64,000 nt of DNA from Pseudomonas sp. ICMP 561 (lineage in GTDB: Bacteria > Pseudomonadota > Gammaproteobacteria > Pseudomonadales > Pseudomonadaceae). The stretch spans positions 186,001-250,000 of the forward strand of contig NZ_LKBT01000067.1 of assembly GCF_002699985.1 (NCBI RefSeq). The letters are read 5' to 3'. The notes beneath the pieces were generated by a model. That model was not told where the DNA came from. It made no database searches and worked only from the letters and a program-made list of their open reading frames with translations. This document shows, piece after piece, positions 26,328 through 34,717 of this stretch. Within the stretch, counting starts at the first letter, position 1; the number at the start of each line of letters is the position of its first letter. A program made the translations under genes and the position numbers.

Positions 26328-27833
26328 ATGTCGACGGTGCCCCGTTTCACTGATCATTACCGTAAAGCCGACCGCATCATGCTAGGGCTGCTGTGGATAT
26401 GTTTTGTCTACGCCCTGGGGCTGGCGACTATTTACTCGACCTTTGGCCAGGCCATTCTGGTCGGTGGCGGCACCGCTCTGGCGATGACCGCGCTTTACCC
26501 GACACTGCGTGGCACCCGCTTGTTTCGTTGCCTGACGGGCGTGGCCCTGATGGTCATGGCGGGCCTGCACATCAACCAGACCCAAGGCGTCATTGAAGTC
26601 CACTTCGGGATTTTCGCGTTGCTGGCCGTCCTGACGTTTTACCGGGACTGGCTGCCCATCGTTGTCGCAGCGGCCACCATTGCGGTTCACCATCTGTTGT
26701 TCCATGTGCTGCAACATCAAGGCTACCCGGTGTACGTGATGCAACATCACGGCGGCTGGGGTGTGATCTTCATTCACGCGGCCTATGTCGTCGCGGAAAG
26801 CGCCATCCTGATTTATCTCGCCATTCACAGCTATAGCGCGGCCAAAGAAAGCCAGGATCTGCTGGACAAGATCCTGCAGGCGGCAACGCGCCTGGATAAC
26901 AGAACGGCCGTCACTGAAAATCGTGCCGGCACACACTCGGCACAGCGCTTTGATGATTTCCTGACGTTAATCACCCACACCGTTGGCGGCGTCATTCACG
27001 AGACCCGCGGGTTGAGCGACATGGGTCGCAAGCTCTCTGTCACCGGCGAAACTCTGGACAAAGGCGCGCAGCAGCAACTGGCGGAAATCACTCGTATGGT
27101 CGACGCTATGCAATCGCTTACCACGGCTCTGGACGACATCTCGCAACATGCTAGCCAGGCACATCAGGGTGCCAATAAAGCCAATGAGCAGTTGGTGAAA
27201 GGCCGTGAGTCGGTGGATCAGGCCAGCAAGGATATCGCCAACCTGGAGTCCTCCATCAGCGGAGCCAATCTGAGCGTGCAGTCGCTGGCCGAACAGGCAG
27301 AAAAGATTGGCAAGGTGATCAACGTGATCCGTGAAATCGCCGAGCAAACCAATTTGTTGGCGCTGAATGCCGCCATTGAGGCTGCCCGCGCCGGTGAGCA
27401 GGGCCGCGGATTTGCCGTAGTGGCCGATGAGGTTCGCGGCCTGGCGCAGAAGACAGCAGGCTCGGTGGACGAAATTCGCCAGATCGTTGAATCGTTGCAG
27501 AAGGAAAGCCGCACCGCAGCCGACTCGATGCGTACCAGCGGCGAAGAAGTCGGTCGTTGCGTACAGGCCAGTCAACTGGGCTCTGAGCTATTGAAAAGTA
27601 CGGTTGCCGATGTGCTGGAGATCCGCCGGCTGAACGTACTGATCGCAGGCACCACAGAGCAGCAATCCGCGGCATCGGTGGGTATCAATGATCGCTTGAC
27701 CGCGGTCCACGCCATTGCGCAGAACAATGCCACGGATGTCGTTACCCTGATCCAGTGCAGCAAAGACCTGTCGCCGATGGCGAACCGGCTTGAGGCGCTG
27801 GGCGCGGCGTTTGCGGTGAAAAAACAGCTGTAA
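26328..27833 (+). CDS. Methyl-accepting chemotaxis protein with polytopic membrane input domain
   Basis: This chemoreceptor of about 501 residues signals to CheA/CheW. Instead of the usual two helices around a periplasmic domain, the first ~175 residues form about six closely spaced membrane helices, with a His-rich segment (VHHLLFHVLQHQG and MQHHGGW). A helical linker follows, then the signalling hairpin with the canonical tip EQTNLLALNAAIEAARAGEQ and GRGFAVVADEVRGLAQ. There is no HAMP domain and no C-terminal NWETF-type pentapeptide. The start is ambiguous: ATG 26328 (GAGG upstream) is preferred to ATG 26301. Ligand unknown; sensing inside the membrane is an inference. Confidence 0.88.
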   Translation: MSTVPRFTDHYRKADRIMLGLLWICFVYALGLATIYSTFGQAILVGGGTALAMTALYPTLRGTRLFRCLTGVALMVMAGLHINQTQGVIEVHFGIFALLAVLTFYRDWLPIVVAAATIAVHHLLFHVLQHQGYPVYVMQHHGGWGVIFIHAAYVVAESAILIYLAIHSYSAAKESQDLLDKILQAATRLDNRTAVTENRAGTHSAQRFDDFLTLITHTVGGVIHETRGLSDMGRKLSVTGETLDKGAQQQLAEITRMVDAMQSLTTALDDISQHASQAHQGANKANEQLVKGRESVDQASKDIANLESSISGANLSVQSLAEQAEKIGKVINVIREIAEQTNLLALNAAIEAARAGEQGRGFAVVADEVRGLAQKTAGSVDEIRQIVESLQKESRTAADSMRTSGEEVGRCVQASQLGSELLKSTVADVLEIRRLNVLIAGTTEQQSAASVGINDRLTAVHAIAQNNATDVVTLIQCSKDLSPMANRLEALGAAFAVKKQL

Positions 27834-27887
27834 TTGCTGAGACGCTATCTCTTTCTGCCGCGCTGTCTCGCGGCAAATACTGGACCT

Positions 27888-27965
27888 GTAGGAGCTGCCG
27901 AAGGCTGCGATTGCGGTCTGCCAGGATGAATGCTTCGCAGCCTCGCGCTGCTCGTCAGCTCCTAC
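27888..27965. repeat. Paired REP (GTAGGAGCTGCCGAAGG family), right arm diverged
   Basis: The left arm is canonical; the right arm (CGCAGCCTCGCGCTGCTCGTCAGCTCCTAC) is altered in its middle. It is preceded by CCGCGCTGTCTCGCGGCAAATAC, similar to the CGCGGCAAACAC linker of the 161-bp array at 43.3-44.2 kb. It lies between the convergent MCP and mntP genes. Confidence 0.8.
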
Positions 27966-27981
27966 AAAATGCTCGCGTTGA

Positions 27982-28548
27982 CTACGCCGACAAGTGCTCA
28001 TACAAGATCGTCGCGCCGACCAGTATCAGCACCACACCGCCAATAATCTCGGCGCGCTTGCCGACCATGGTGCCCAACACCCGGCCCAGCATCACACCAA
28101 TGGTGACCATGGTCATGGTCGCCAGACCGATTGCCGCCGCTGCGACCAGAATATTCACGTCTACAAATGCCAAGCCAACCCCGACGGCCAGCGCGTCGAT
28201 GCTGGTAGCGAAAGCAGTAACAGCCAGAATCAGGAACGAATGCTGACCCGCTTTTTCCTCGGGCTCTTCCTCATCCTGCTTCACGCCGTTGTAGATCATG
28301 TGCAAGCCGAGAATCAGCAGCAGCGTGAAGGCGATCCAGTGGTCCCAGCTTTCAACGAAGCTGCTGGCGGCATTACCGATGGCCCAGCCGATGACAGGCG
28401 TGATGGCTTCAATCACACCGAAAATCACACCGGTGCGTAGCGCTTCGATAAAACGGGGTTTGTGCAGGCTGGAGCCTTTACCGATGGCCGCTGCAAAAGC
28501 GTCCGTGGACATGGCCAGGGCAAGGAATATGAGGGAAATGGGATTCAC
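27982..28548 (-). CDS. mntP: Manganese efflux pump
   Basis: MntP exports Mn2+ across the inner membrane. The 188-residue protein has six helices and the two family motifs with membrane Asp residues: ALAMSTDAFAAAIGKG near residue 10 and TAFATSIDALAVGVGLAF near 115. A charged cytoplasmic loop (KQDEEEPEEKAGQH) separates the halves. It starts with GTG behind TGGAAG. The 5' leader carries a yybP-ykoY Mn2+ riboswitch, which fixes the physiological role. Confidence 0.95.
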   Translation of the reverse strand: MNPISLIFLALAMSTDAFAAAIGKGSSLHKPRFIEALRTGVIFGVIEAITPVIGWAIGNAASSFVESWDHWIAFTLLLILGLHMIYNGVKQDEEEPEEKAGQHSFLILAVTAFATSIDALAVGVGLAFVDVNILVAAAAIGLATMTMVTIGVMLGRVLGTMVGKRAEIIGGVVLILVGATILYEHLSA

Positions 28549-28559
28549 GGTTTACTTCC

Positions 28560-28599
28560 AGTCGGGCTATGAGTCAACGACACATCCACACGCCCGACT
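28560..28599 (-). promoter_or_regulatory. Expression-platform hairpin before mntP
   Basis: AGTCGGGC and GCCCGACT form an 8-bp stem between the riboswitch aptamer and the Shine-Dalgarno TGGAAG (28555-28560). Its 3' arm touches the ribosome site, so Mn2+-dependent opening or re-pairing could control translation. Confidence 0.6.
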
Positions 28600-28604
28600 T
28601 TAGG

Positions 28605-28722
28605 CATGGATATGTCGCTGGTCTCGCCAACCAAAAAAGGTGTTCGTACCACGGCTGCTGCCGAGAATGTTGATACGAACGCTCCTGAGATAACTCAGCA
28701 GCAGGCTACTCCCCAACGAAGG
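28605..28722 (-). promoter_or_regulatory. yybP-ykoY Mn2+ riboswitch aptamer of mntP
   Basis: On the minus strand the two conserved internal-loop segments of the class are present: TTGGGGAGTAGCCTG (around 28706-28714) and TTGGCGAGACCAGCG (around 28620-28628). They are about 75 nt apart with helix-forming sequence between, including CGTTCGTATC/GGTACGAACA. It sits in the leader of mntP, as in E. coli. This class binds Mn2+ and turns expression on. Confidence 0.92.
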
Positions 28723-28853
28723 TGGGCATCATACCTGTAAAGGGCATGAAAATATCGTCAAACGGTTCACAAATTTCAAGCATACGCGATGTATCTGAAG
28801 ACACTAATCCCGTGGGGAATCTATGTTGGCCAAGCAAATGGTCGCGTATATCT

Positions 28854-28982
28854 GTTGGAGCGAGGCTTGCCCGCGAAGAACGATCACTTGGTACCTCTGA
28901 CAAACCAAGGCGGATGAATTCGCGGGCAAGCCTCGCTCCAACAAGTCGCGTCGATCTTATCGCGGGCAAGCCCAGCTCCCAC
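28854..28982. repeat. REP cluster (GTTGGAGCGAGGCTTGCCCGCGA family), three copies
   Basis: An inverted pair (28854-28942) of GTTGGAGCGAGGCTTGCCCGCG is followed by a third copy in inverted orientation, TCGCGGGCAAGCCCAGCTCCCAC, ending near 28982. The cluster occupies the gap between the mntP riboswitch and the sulfatase-like gene; nothing else is visible there. Confidence 0.85.
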
Positions 28983-29050
28983 GGGTAAATGCATTGCAGT
29001 TCAAGCAATCGAATTGCAGTGACTAAGCGATGACATAGCCACGCCCAGGC

Positions 29051-31084
29051 TCACTGCACATTCCGGTACAACATCATTCGAGCGCTCTCATGTAGCCCAA
29101 GGGTCAACGCACGCAAGCGACTGAACTCCTCCGGATGCTGACCCGCAACGTCCTCCAACGGGGTTGCCGAGGCCAGGTCATGCAGCGTCGGTGATGTGCC
29201 GTCGTGCTCCATCTGCAAGAGGAAATGCCGGGTCACGCCACCAATTAACGGGAACGTACCCTCGCGCAGTACCAATGGCACGACACGCTCTCCTTCCGGC
29301 GCAGGTTGCTGGATGTCCCGCCCCATGGCGCCATTGCTGAACGGAATACCCGCCATACCTGCCACGGTGGGCAACAAGTCCGCCAACCCGACCGCCTCCT
29401 CCACTACCTTCGTCCCTATCAAGCCTGGGGCGTGAATCAACATCGGCACGTTGTTGCTCTCCAGGCCTAACTGTTCAAAGGCCGGAGGCATGTGCGGGAT
29501 TTGGCTGATACGGGTGTTGTGGTCTCCAAACAGGACAAAAATCGTGTTCTCGTAGTAACCGCCCGCCTTGGCCAGCTCCATCAGCCGCCCGATATTGAAG
29601 TCCAGCAAGCGCACCGCGTTGTATTGCTCGACGCTGCGTGAGCCCGCTGCCTGCACCTGTTCAAGGCTCAGTTTGCTGACTTCAAAACCGTCGTTTTCCT
29701 TGGGAATGGTAAACGGCCGGTGATTGCCCGCCGTCTGCAAATAGGCGAAGAACGGCTGGTCCTTGGGCAGCGCGCGCAGGATTCGGTCGCCTTCCTTGAA
29801 CAGATCCAGATCGGAAATCCCCCAGACATCCACCACCGGCGATTGCCAGTCACGCTCGTCATACAGTCGAATGTCAACGATGCTGCGGCGGATCAGCGCG
29901 TTCATATTGGCCCACCCGGAATTGCCGCCAATCATGTACAGCTTCTCGTAGCCCTTGAAATCGTTGATCAGCGTGTTTTGCCGGGTCAACATCGGATGCC
30001 GGGTTGCGGTTTCCTGACGGGTCACATCGGGCACCCCGGTAATGCTTGCCCATACAGTTTTGGCCGTTCCCGTCACGGGCACATAGAAATGCCGGAAGAA
30101 CCAGCTTTGCTGAGCCAGCCGATCCAGATTTGGGGTCGGGTTGAGCGGGTTGCCATACGCCCCCACGGCACTGGTGCCCAAGGACTCAAGCATGACAAAC
30201 ACCACGTTCGGCGGCCGCGTGGCAGCTACGTTGTATGGCTGCACATCTTGCTGACGCTTGAAGGTCAGGCTTTGCGGGTCTGGTTTATCGACGCCCAGAT
30301 AATCAGCGACCACTGGATAGTGCTCACGCACCACGTCTTCGTCGTAACGCGATTGCCCGACTTTGAGCGTGTCATAAAGGAAAAGCACCGGGTTCAACCC
30401 CAGCGCGGCAACCTGACTGTTGCCGGAAAAGAACGCATCGCTCCAGCGCAGCGGTACCGGATTTTCCAGATTGAGGTTTTCAACGCGGCCCAGCAGCCCC
30501 AACAAAGTGGCCAACGTCACGAGCACTGCGCCAAACGCGACTGACCAACGCTTGATCGGCCTGGCCTGACGCTCAAGGGTCAGCCGCTCCAACCCGATGA
30601 AGGCCGCGATTATGACCCCGATACCGGCGAGCCAACTGGCGGTGATCCACAGCACCGGATAGGTTTGCCAGAGCATGTCCCGGGAAATCTGCGCGTCGTC
30701 CAGATAACGCATAACGCTGGCGTTGATCCGCACACCCAGATACGCGTAATGACCGAAATCGACGATGTAAACCAGGGTGACCAACGCCAATGCGACGGCC
30801 AGATACACCCGCGCCAACCAACGCATCGTTTTGACGTTCAGCAGGTTCCAGCGAGGAATCCACAGCAGCACGACGAGGGGCAACGCCAACAGCAAAGCCA
30901 GACGCAAGTCGAAACGAAAGCCGATGCCCAGCGTCTGTGCGACCGTGTTGTCAGTGCTCAGACTGGCAGGATCAACGCCGGAAAAACCGAAGAAAAACAC
31001 CAGCCGCAACACGCTCAGCAGCACGAAAAACAGCACGGTCACGCCCAGCCAATACAGCAAGCGCCGTGATTGCAGCCACCCCAT
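29051..31084 (-). CDS. LTA-synthase/sulfatase-superfamily membrane phosphotransferase
   Basis: This 677-residue protein has five N-terminal membrane helices (residues ~1-195) and a large periplasmic alkaline-phosphatase-fold domain. Motifs: NVVFVMLESLGTSAVGAYGNPL near residue 285 (metal ligand Glu), VTGTAKTVWASITGVP with a likely nucleophilic Thr, and FVLFGDHNTRI near 515 (Asp-His). A Thr rather than Cys/Ser nucleophile points to transfer of a phosphoglycerol- or phosphoethanolamine-type group rather than sulfate hydrolysis. The start is ATG 31084 because AAGGGG precedes it by six bases; a longer frame exists. It is the last gene of a three-gene operon with a membrane protein and a sialidase-fold protein. 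Confidence 0.88.
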   Translation of the reverse strand: MGWLQSRRLLYWLGVTVLFFVLLSVLRLVFFFGFSGVDPASLSTDNTVAQTLGIGFRFDLRLALLLALPLVVLLWIPRWNLLNVKTMRWLARVYLAVALALVTLVYIVDFGHYAYLGVRINASVMRYLDDAQISRDMLWQTYPVLWITASWLAGIGVIIAAFIGLERLTLERQARPIKRWSVAFGAVLVTLATLLGLLGRVENLNLENPVPLRWSDAFFSGNSQVAALGLNPVLFLYDTLKVGQSRYDEDVVREHYPVVADYLGVDKPDPQSLTFKRQQDVQPYNVAATRPPNVVFVMLESLGTSAVGAYGNPLNPTPNLDRLAQQSWFFRHFYVPVTGTAKTVWASITGVPDVTRQETATRHPMLTRQNTLINDFKGYEKLYMIGGNSGWANMNALIRRSIVDIRLYDERDWQSPVVDVWGISDLDLFKEGDRILRALPKDQPFFAYLQTAGNHRPFTIPKENDGFEVSKLSLEQVQAAGSRSVEQYNAVRLLDFNIGRLMELAKAGGYYENTIFVLFGDHNTRISQIPHMPPAFEQLGLESNNVPMLIHAPGLIGTKVVEEAVGLADLLPTVAGMAGIPFSNGAMGRDIQQPAPEGERVVPLVLREGTFPLIGGVTRHFLLQMEHDGTSPTLHDLASATPLEDVAGQHPEEFSRLRALTLGLHESARMMLYRNVQ

Positions 31085-31107
31085 TTTCATCCCCTTGAAC
31101 GTCGCAC

Positions 31108-31734
31108 TCACAAGCCCGAAACCGGCTTGCCGTTTGATAGCGTTAATGGCTGGCGAATGCGCCAGCGACGATAGATGCCACGCACGACCATCACTACCAG
31201 CGCCACACAGCAATACAACGCCAGCAACGGGTCGATCAGGTAGTCCCAGTAGTTTTCCGAAGGTTTGCCGCGCACCGCGAAGGCCAGTGTTGCGCCTGCC
31301 AGCATCACCACACCCAGGCCATTACGCAGGTACAACAAGCCAAACGCGATGACCGCAACAGCAATGATCAGGGGCCGCGGATTAAAGCCCAGACGATAAG
31401 GATCGCTGTAGCTGAGGCCCAAAGTAGCCGGGTAAAGGACCAATGCCAGGGCAGCAAAAACAACCACCACGACGGCGCCAGGTCGAGCCACTCCTGGCAG
31501 TTTCATACCCAGGCGCTGCAAGCTGAACCAGACAAGGACAATCGCGGTGGTGATCGCCAGATCATCGGTAAAGCTGCGTACATAGGCCGCCAGCGAAAGA
31601 CCATTGAGGCTGACAAAGCCCAAGGCTGAAAATCCCGCCAGAATAATCAGGCGTGACTTCAGACTCGGTGCCAACGGCGTAACCAGAAGGAACAGCGCCA
31701 GACTGAAAAACAGATGGGCTTGCCATAGAGACAT
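31108..31734 (-). CDS. Polytopic membrane protein of unknown function
   Basis: This 208-residue protein has about six hydrophobic segments separated by short loops and ends in a basic cytoplasmic-type tail (IYRRWRIRQPL). I do not recognise a family. The start ATG overlaps the stop of the upstream sialidase-like gene as TGATG, and the phosphotransferase gene follows after ~23 bp, so the three proteins are probably made together. Residues SENYWDYLIDPLLALYC near 155-175 resemble part of a small carrier/anchor domain, but no function can be given. Confidence 0.7.
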   Translation of the reverse strand: MSLWQAHLFFSLALFLLVTPLAPSLKSRLIILAGFSALGFVSLNGLSLAAYVRSFTDDLAITTAIVLVWFSLQRLGMKLPGVARPGAVVVVVFAALALVLYPATLGLSYSDPYRLGFNPRPLIIAVAVIAFGLLYLRNGLGVVMLAGATLAFAVRGKPSENYWDYLIDPLLALYCCVALVVMVVRGIYRRWRIRQPLTLSNGKPVSGL

Positions 31735-33032
31735 CACAGCAGTTGCTCCGCCAGCCAGGCTTCATTGAAGCTGACGTGTTTGATGAAGGTGTTATTCCAC
31801 GAATACACCAAGTGGTAGATGCCTTCAGGGCTGCGGATGAAGTACGGGTACTCGTACTCGAAATCGCAGCCTTGCGGTGAGCAAACGCGCTGATCGAGGT
31901 TGCTCAGGAACGCCTCCTCCAACGGATGACGGCGTTCACCACTGGAGGCCCGGAAACCTTCGCCGATGATTTCCTTGTAGGCATCAAAGGAAAATGGATT
32001 GCCCTGCGGATCGGGGGACTTGTCGAGATCGATCACAGAGGTCCAGTGATCCATCTGCTCGTCCGTGCCGTACAGGCTCAATTTGAAACGACCGTCGCGC
32101 AGGTCGTTCAGCGCAACCAACAAGCCGCGGCCAGGGGTACCGACGGCCGCCAGCGAAGAGTTGGGGTTGCTCGGCGCAAGGGGCAGCGGCTCGCTCCAGG
32201 TCTGACCGCCATCTTCGGTGCGACTGGCGAGCACTTTGTGATGCGTATTGCCCGCGTAGCGCAGCAACGCAACCGCGCGCTTGTCATCCAGCGGCACCAC
32301 GGTTGGTTGCAGGGAGTTCTTGCCGCGGCTGATGCGGAATTTGTCGATCACATCGCCATTGGCGCTCAGGTAAAGGTATTCGGCGAACTTGCCCAGAAAC
32401 TCGTGATAAACCGGCAGGCCTATCGAACCGTCGGCGTGAAACACCGGCGCAGCACGCACCAAGGTGCTGATATTGAGGAACGGCGAGGTGACCAATTGCC
32501 GTGGCTGAGACCAGCTTTTGCCCATGTCCTCGGAGACCATCACGTTGACTGAACTGCCTGCCCAGCCGCCCACCGATACGGACACATAGAACAGCCACAA
32601 GCGCTGGTCCGGTGCCAGGGCGACCACAGGGTTACCGAGTTTGCGAATATATTTACCGGTGCCCTCCTGAGTAGACTGACGGGTTGCCAGCACCTGCTCA
32701 TCGCCCCACTCGCCTGAGCTCGCATCGAATCGCGAGGCGCGAATTTCGACATCGCCCGCCCCCTCACGAGTGCCCGCGAACCACACCGACATCAGGTCGC
32801 CACCGGGCAATGCGGTCACTGCCGAGGAGTGTACGAAGTCATCAAGGTCAGACGATGCGAAGCGGGTGTTATAAATGGCTTTAGCCGCAACGCCTGAAGC
32901 CGGTGTGAGGACCGGGGCAACGGCGAAACCGGACAGCCTGTGCTGCGGATGGCTGAGCCAGGCGCCGAGGAAAACCAGAGCGAGCGCAAGATATGCACTC
33001 AAGACAGGTACATTGAAAGAAGTCAGTCGCAT
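31734..33032 (-). CDS. Exo-alpha-sialidase-like BNR-repeat protein
   Basis: This 432-residue protein has an N-terminal uncleaved or late-cleaved hydrophobic segment (VLSAYLALALVFLGAWL), so it is exported or anchored. The remainder is a six-bladed propeller of the sialidase superfamily (predicted neuraminidase, BNR_2 type). Two Asp boxes are visible: SEDMGKSWSQP and TEDGGQTWSEP. Other family-like segments are VWFAGTREGAGDVEI, LWLFYVSVSVGGWAG and YPYFIRSPEGIYHLVYSW. Whether it cleaves sialic acids or a related sugar is unknown. First gene of the three-gene operon. Confidence 0.83.
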   Translation of the reverse strand: MRLTSFNVPVLSAYLALALVFLGAWLSHPQHRLSGFAVAPVLTPASGVAAKAIYNTRFASSDLDDFVHSSAVTALPGGDLMSVWFAGTREGAGDVEIRASRFDASSGEWGDEQVLATRQSTQEGTGKYIRKLGNPVVALAPDQRLWLFYVSVSVGGWAGSSVNVMVSEDMGKSWSQPRQLVTSPFLNISTLVRAAPVFHADGSIGLPVYHEFLGKFAEYLYLSANGDVIDKFRISRGKNSLQPTVVPLDDKRAVALLRYAGNTHHKVLASRTEDGGQTWSEPLPLAPSNPNSSLAAVGTPGRGLLVALNDLRDGRFKLSLYGTDEQMDHWTSVIDLDKSPDPQGNPFSFDAYKEIIGEGFRASSGERRHPLEEAFLSNLDQRVCSPQGCDFEYEYPYFIRSPEGIYHLVYSWNNTFIKHVSFNEAWLAEQLL

Positions 33033-33070
33033 GGGTATTGATCACAACCGCGAAGGCAAAATGTCTGGAC

Positions 33071-33616
33071 TCAATCACGAGACTCGTCGGCGAGAGGCCG
33101 CCGTCGGCCGGTGATCATTGACAACGGCAGGTTGTCCTTCACCTGATAACTCTCAAACAGTGCCGCCGCTATATGCAGGCACACCACCCACGCCAGGCCG
33201 TCAGCCAGCGTTTCATGAATCTGCTGAGGCCAGTCTGCGCCCCACAAGGCATCTACTTCGGTCATCAACCATCCCGTCAGACCGATGCCGAAAATCATCA
33301 CCATCATCAGCACCATGACCAGCGCGCCCAGCGGCGAATGCCCCAGCCGATGTTCCGGCTGACGCCTGAGCAGCGAACTCACATGGGCACGCAAACGCGC
33401 AGGCGTCGGCCAGAAATCGGACCAGCGCGCACTGCGCGGTCCGATGAAACCCCACACCACACGCACCACCAGCCAGGCAACCGCGTAGTAACCCAGCCAG
33501 ACATGCCAATCATCACCAGCCTCATTGAAGAAGTAGTTGGCGACGAACACACCGGCCAGGGAAATGTGGAACAGCCGCACCAGCGGGTCCCACAGGCGTA
33601 GGGTGGGACGGCTCAT
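33071..33616 (-). CDS. Cytochrome b561-type di-haem membrane protein
   Basis: This 181-residue cytochrome b/b6 domain protein of the prokaryotic b561 / Ni,Fe-hydrogenase cytochrome b group has four membrane helices. Likely haem-ligand histidines lie in RLFHISLAGVF (residue ~16), DDWHVWLGYYAVAWLV (~38), HSPLGALVMVLM (~98) and VVCLHIAAALFESY (~148). The family passes electrons between quinones and a periplasmic partner. Its start overlaps the stop of the PepSY gene by one base, so the two are co-translated. Confidence 0.9.
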   Translation of the reverse strand: MSRPTLRLWDPLVRLFHISLAGVFVANYFFNEAGDDWHVWLGYYAVAWLVVRVVWGFIGPRSARWSDFWPTPARLRAHVSSLLRRQPEHRLGHSPLGALVMVLMMVMIFGIGLTGWLMTEVDALWGADWPQQIHETLADGLAWVVCLHIAAALFESYQVKDNLPLSMITGRRRPLADESRD

Positions 33617-33885
33617 CAGCCCTTGATCTCGGTCTTAACGGCTTTGCCGGTGACCGGATCGTGGTAGATCTCGACTTTGCGCTTGTCTTTGTCGAAGCCG
33701 TAGATTTCGTAGCAGTTGCCGTCAGTGACTTTGAACTTGCTGATCTCGTAACCCTGAGCCTTGAGTTGCTCCTGGAATTTGCCCTGATCCTGCCAGGTGG
33801 AGCGTTCGGCGGTGGTGCATTGTGGTCCGGCAAGGGCCAGCGGGCTGGCGAGGAGAAAGGGAACCAGCAACAGGACTTTACGCAT
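33616..33885 (-). CDS. Periplasmic PepSY-domain protein
   Basis: This 89-residue protein has a signal peptide (MRKVLLLVPFLLASPLALA) followed by a single PepSY-type domain with GYEISKFKVTDGNCYEIYGFD and the closing strand VEIYHDPVTGKAVKT. Such proteins are often co-encoded with b-type cytochromes and a two-component system, as here. The start at MRKVLL is preferred over an upstream in-frame GTG because it begins the signal peptide. A direct-repeat box at 33933-33948 lies in its promoter region. Confidence 0.85.
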   Translation of the reverse strand: MRKVLLLVPFLLASPLALAGPQCTTAERSTWQDQGKFQEQLKAQGYEISKFKVTDGNCYEIYGFDKDKRKVEIYHDPVTGKAVKTEIKG

Positions 33886-33932
33886 GGCAGACACTCGTAA
33901 GAACTAAGGAGGCGCTACTGTGCGAAACAAAG

Positions 33933-33948
33933 CTTAGCGAAAGCTTAG
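33933..33948. promoter_or_regulatory. Direct-repeat box CTTAG-N6-CTTAG
   Basis: Two CTTAG half sites lie one helical turn apart (11 bp) in the gap between the PepSY-cytochrome genes and the divergent two-component genes. An inverted half site (CTAAG) is at 33904-33908. The spacing matches PmrA/QseB-type boxes (CTTAA-N6-CTTAA), so it is a good candidate operator of the adjacent response regulator. Confidence 0.65.
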
Positions 33949-34054
33949 GACGCAACAGACCGTTACATCTTCTCCGACACAAGGCTCTGCCCGAAGCGCA
34001 GGCGTAGCGGCATCATGTGCGCCCTCACCGGCTGAAACCAATACGGAACACCTT

Positions 34055-34717
34055 ATGCGCCTGCTCCTTGTGGAAGATGACCGTGCCGTAGGCCAGGGCA
34101 TCCGCGTCGCCCTCGGCAGCGAAGGCTATACGCTGGACTGGCTGCAAGATGGCGCAAGCGCTCTTCATGCCCTGCGCAGCGAACGCTTTGATTTGCTGCT
34201 GCTCGACCTTGGCCTGCCGCGTCTGGACGGTCTCGACTTGCTGCGCCAGATTCGCGCGGAACAACAGTCTTTGCCCGTCCTGATCCTGACCGCACGGGAC
34301 GGTACGCCGGACCGAATTGCCGGGCTGGACGCCGGTGCCGATGACTATCTGGTCAAACCGTTCGACGTGGATGAGCTCAAGGCTCGGGTTCGTGCGCTGC
34401 TGCGCCGCAGTCAGGGACGTGCGCAACCGTTGCTGGAGCATGGGCCAATCAGCCTCGATCCTTCGACCCAGCAAGTCAGCTTCAACGGCGTAGAAATCGC
34501 CATGACGCCCATGGAGTATCAACTCCTTCATCAACTGATGATCCGCCCCGGCAAAGTCGTGACCCGCGAGCGTTTGTCGTCCACGCTCTACGGCTGGCAA
34601 GACAAGGTGGAGAGCAATACGCTGGAGGTGTTGATCCACAACCTGCGCAAAAAACTCTCCGCTGAATTGATCCGCACCGTGCGCGGCGTGGGCTACCGGA
34701 TCGAGACTCTGTCATGA
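34055..34717 (+). CDS. OmpR-family response regulator (QseB/PmrA-like)
   Basis: This 220-residue regulator has a receiver domain (acidic pocket EDD at 7-9, phospho-Asp in LLLLDLGLPRLDG near residue 51, Thr in LILTARDG and Lys in LVKPFDVDEL) and a C-terminal winged helix (MTPMEYQLLHQL ... TLEVLIHNLRKKL ... RTVRGVGYRI). It resembles the PmrA/QseB branch. It overlaps its kinase by ATGA, and the pair is divergent from the PepSY-cytochrome b operon, its likely target. Confidence 0.93.
   Translation: MRLLLVEDDRAVGQGIRVALGSEGYTLDWLQDGASALHALRSERFDLLLLDLGLPRLDGLDLLRQIRAEQQSLPVLILTARDGTPDRIAGLDAGADDYLVKPFDVDELKARVRALLRRSQGRAQPLLEHGPISLDPSTQQVSFNGVEIAMTPMEYQLLHQLMIRPGKVVTRERLSSTLYGWQDKVESNTLEVLIHNLRKKLSAELIRTVRGVGYRIETLS

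Noticed and set aside
28722..28988. Small plus-strand frame near the sulfatase operon
   Set aside because: It consists largely of the REP cluster at 28854-28982 and has no ribosome site or family resemblance.
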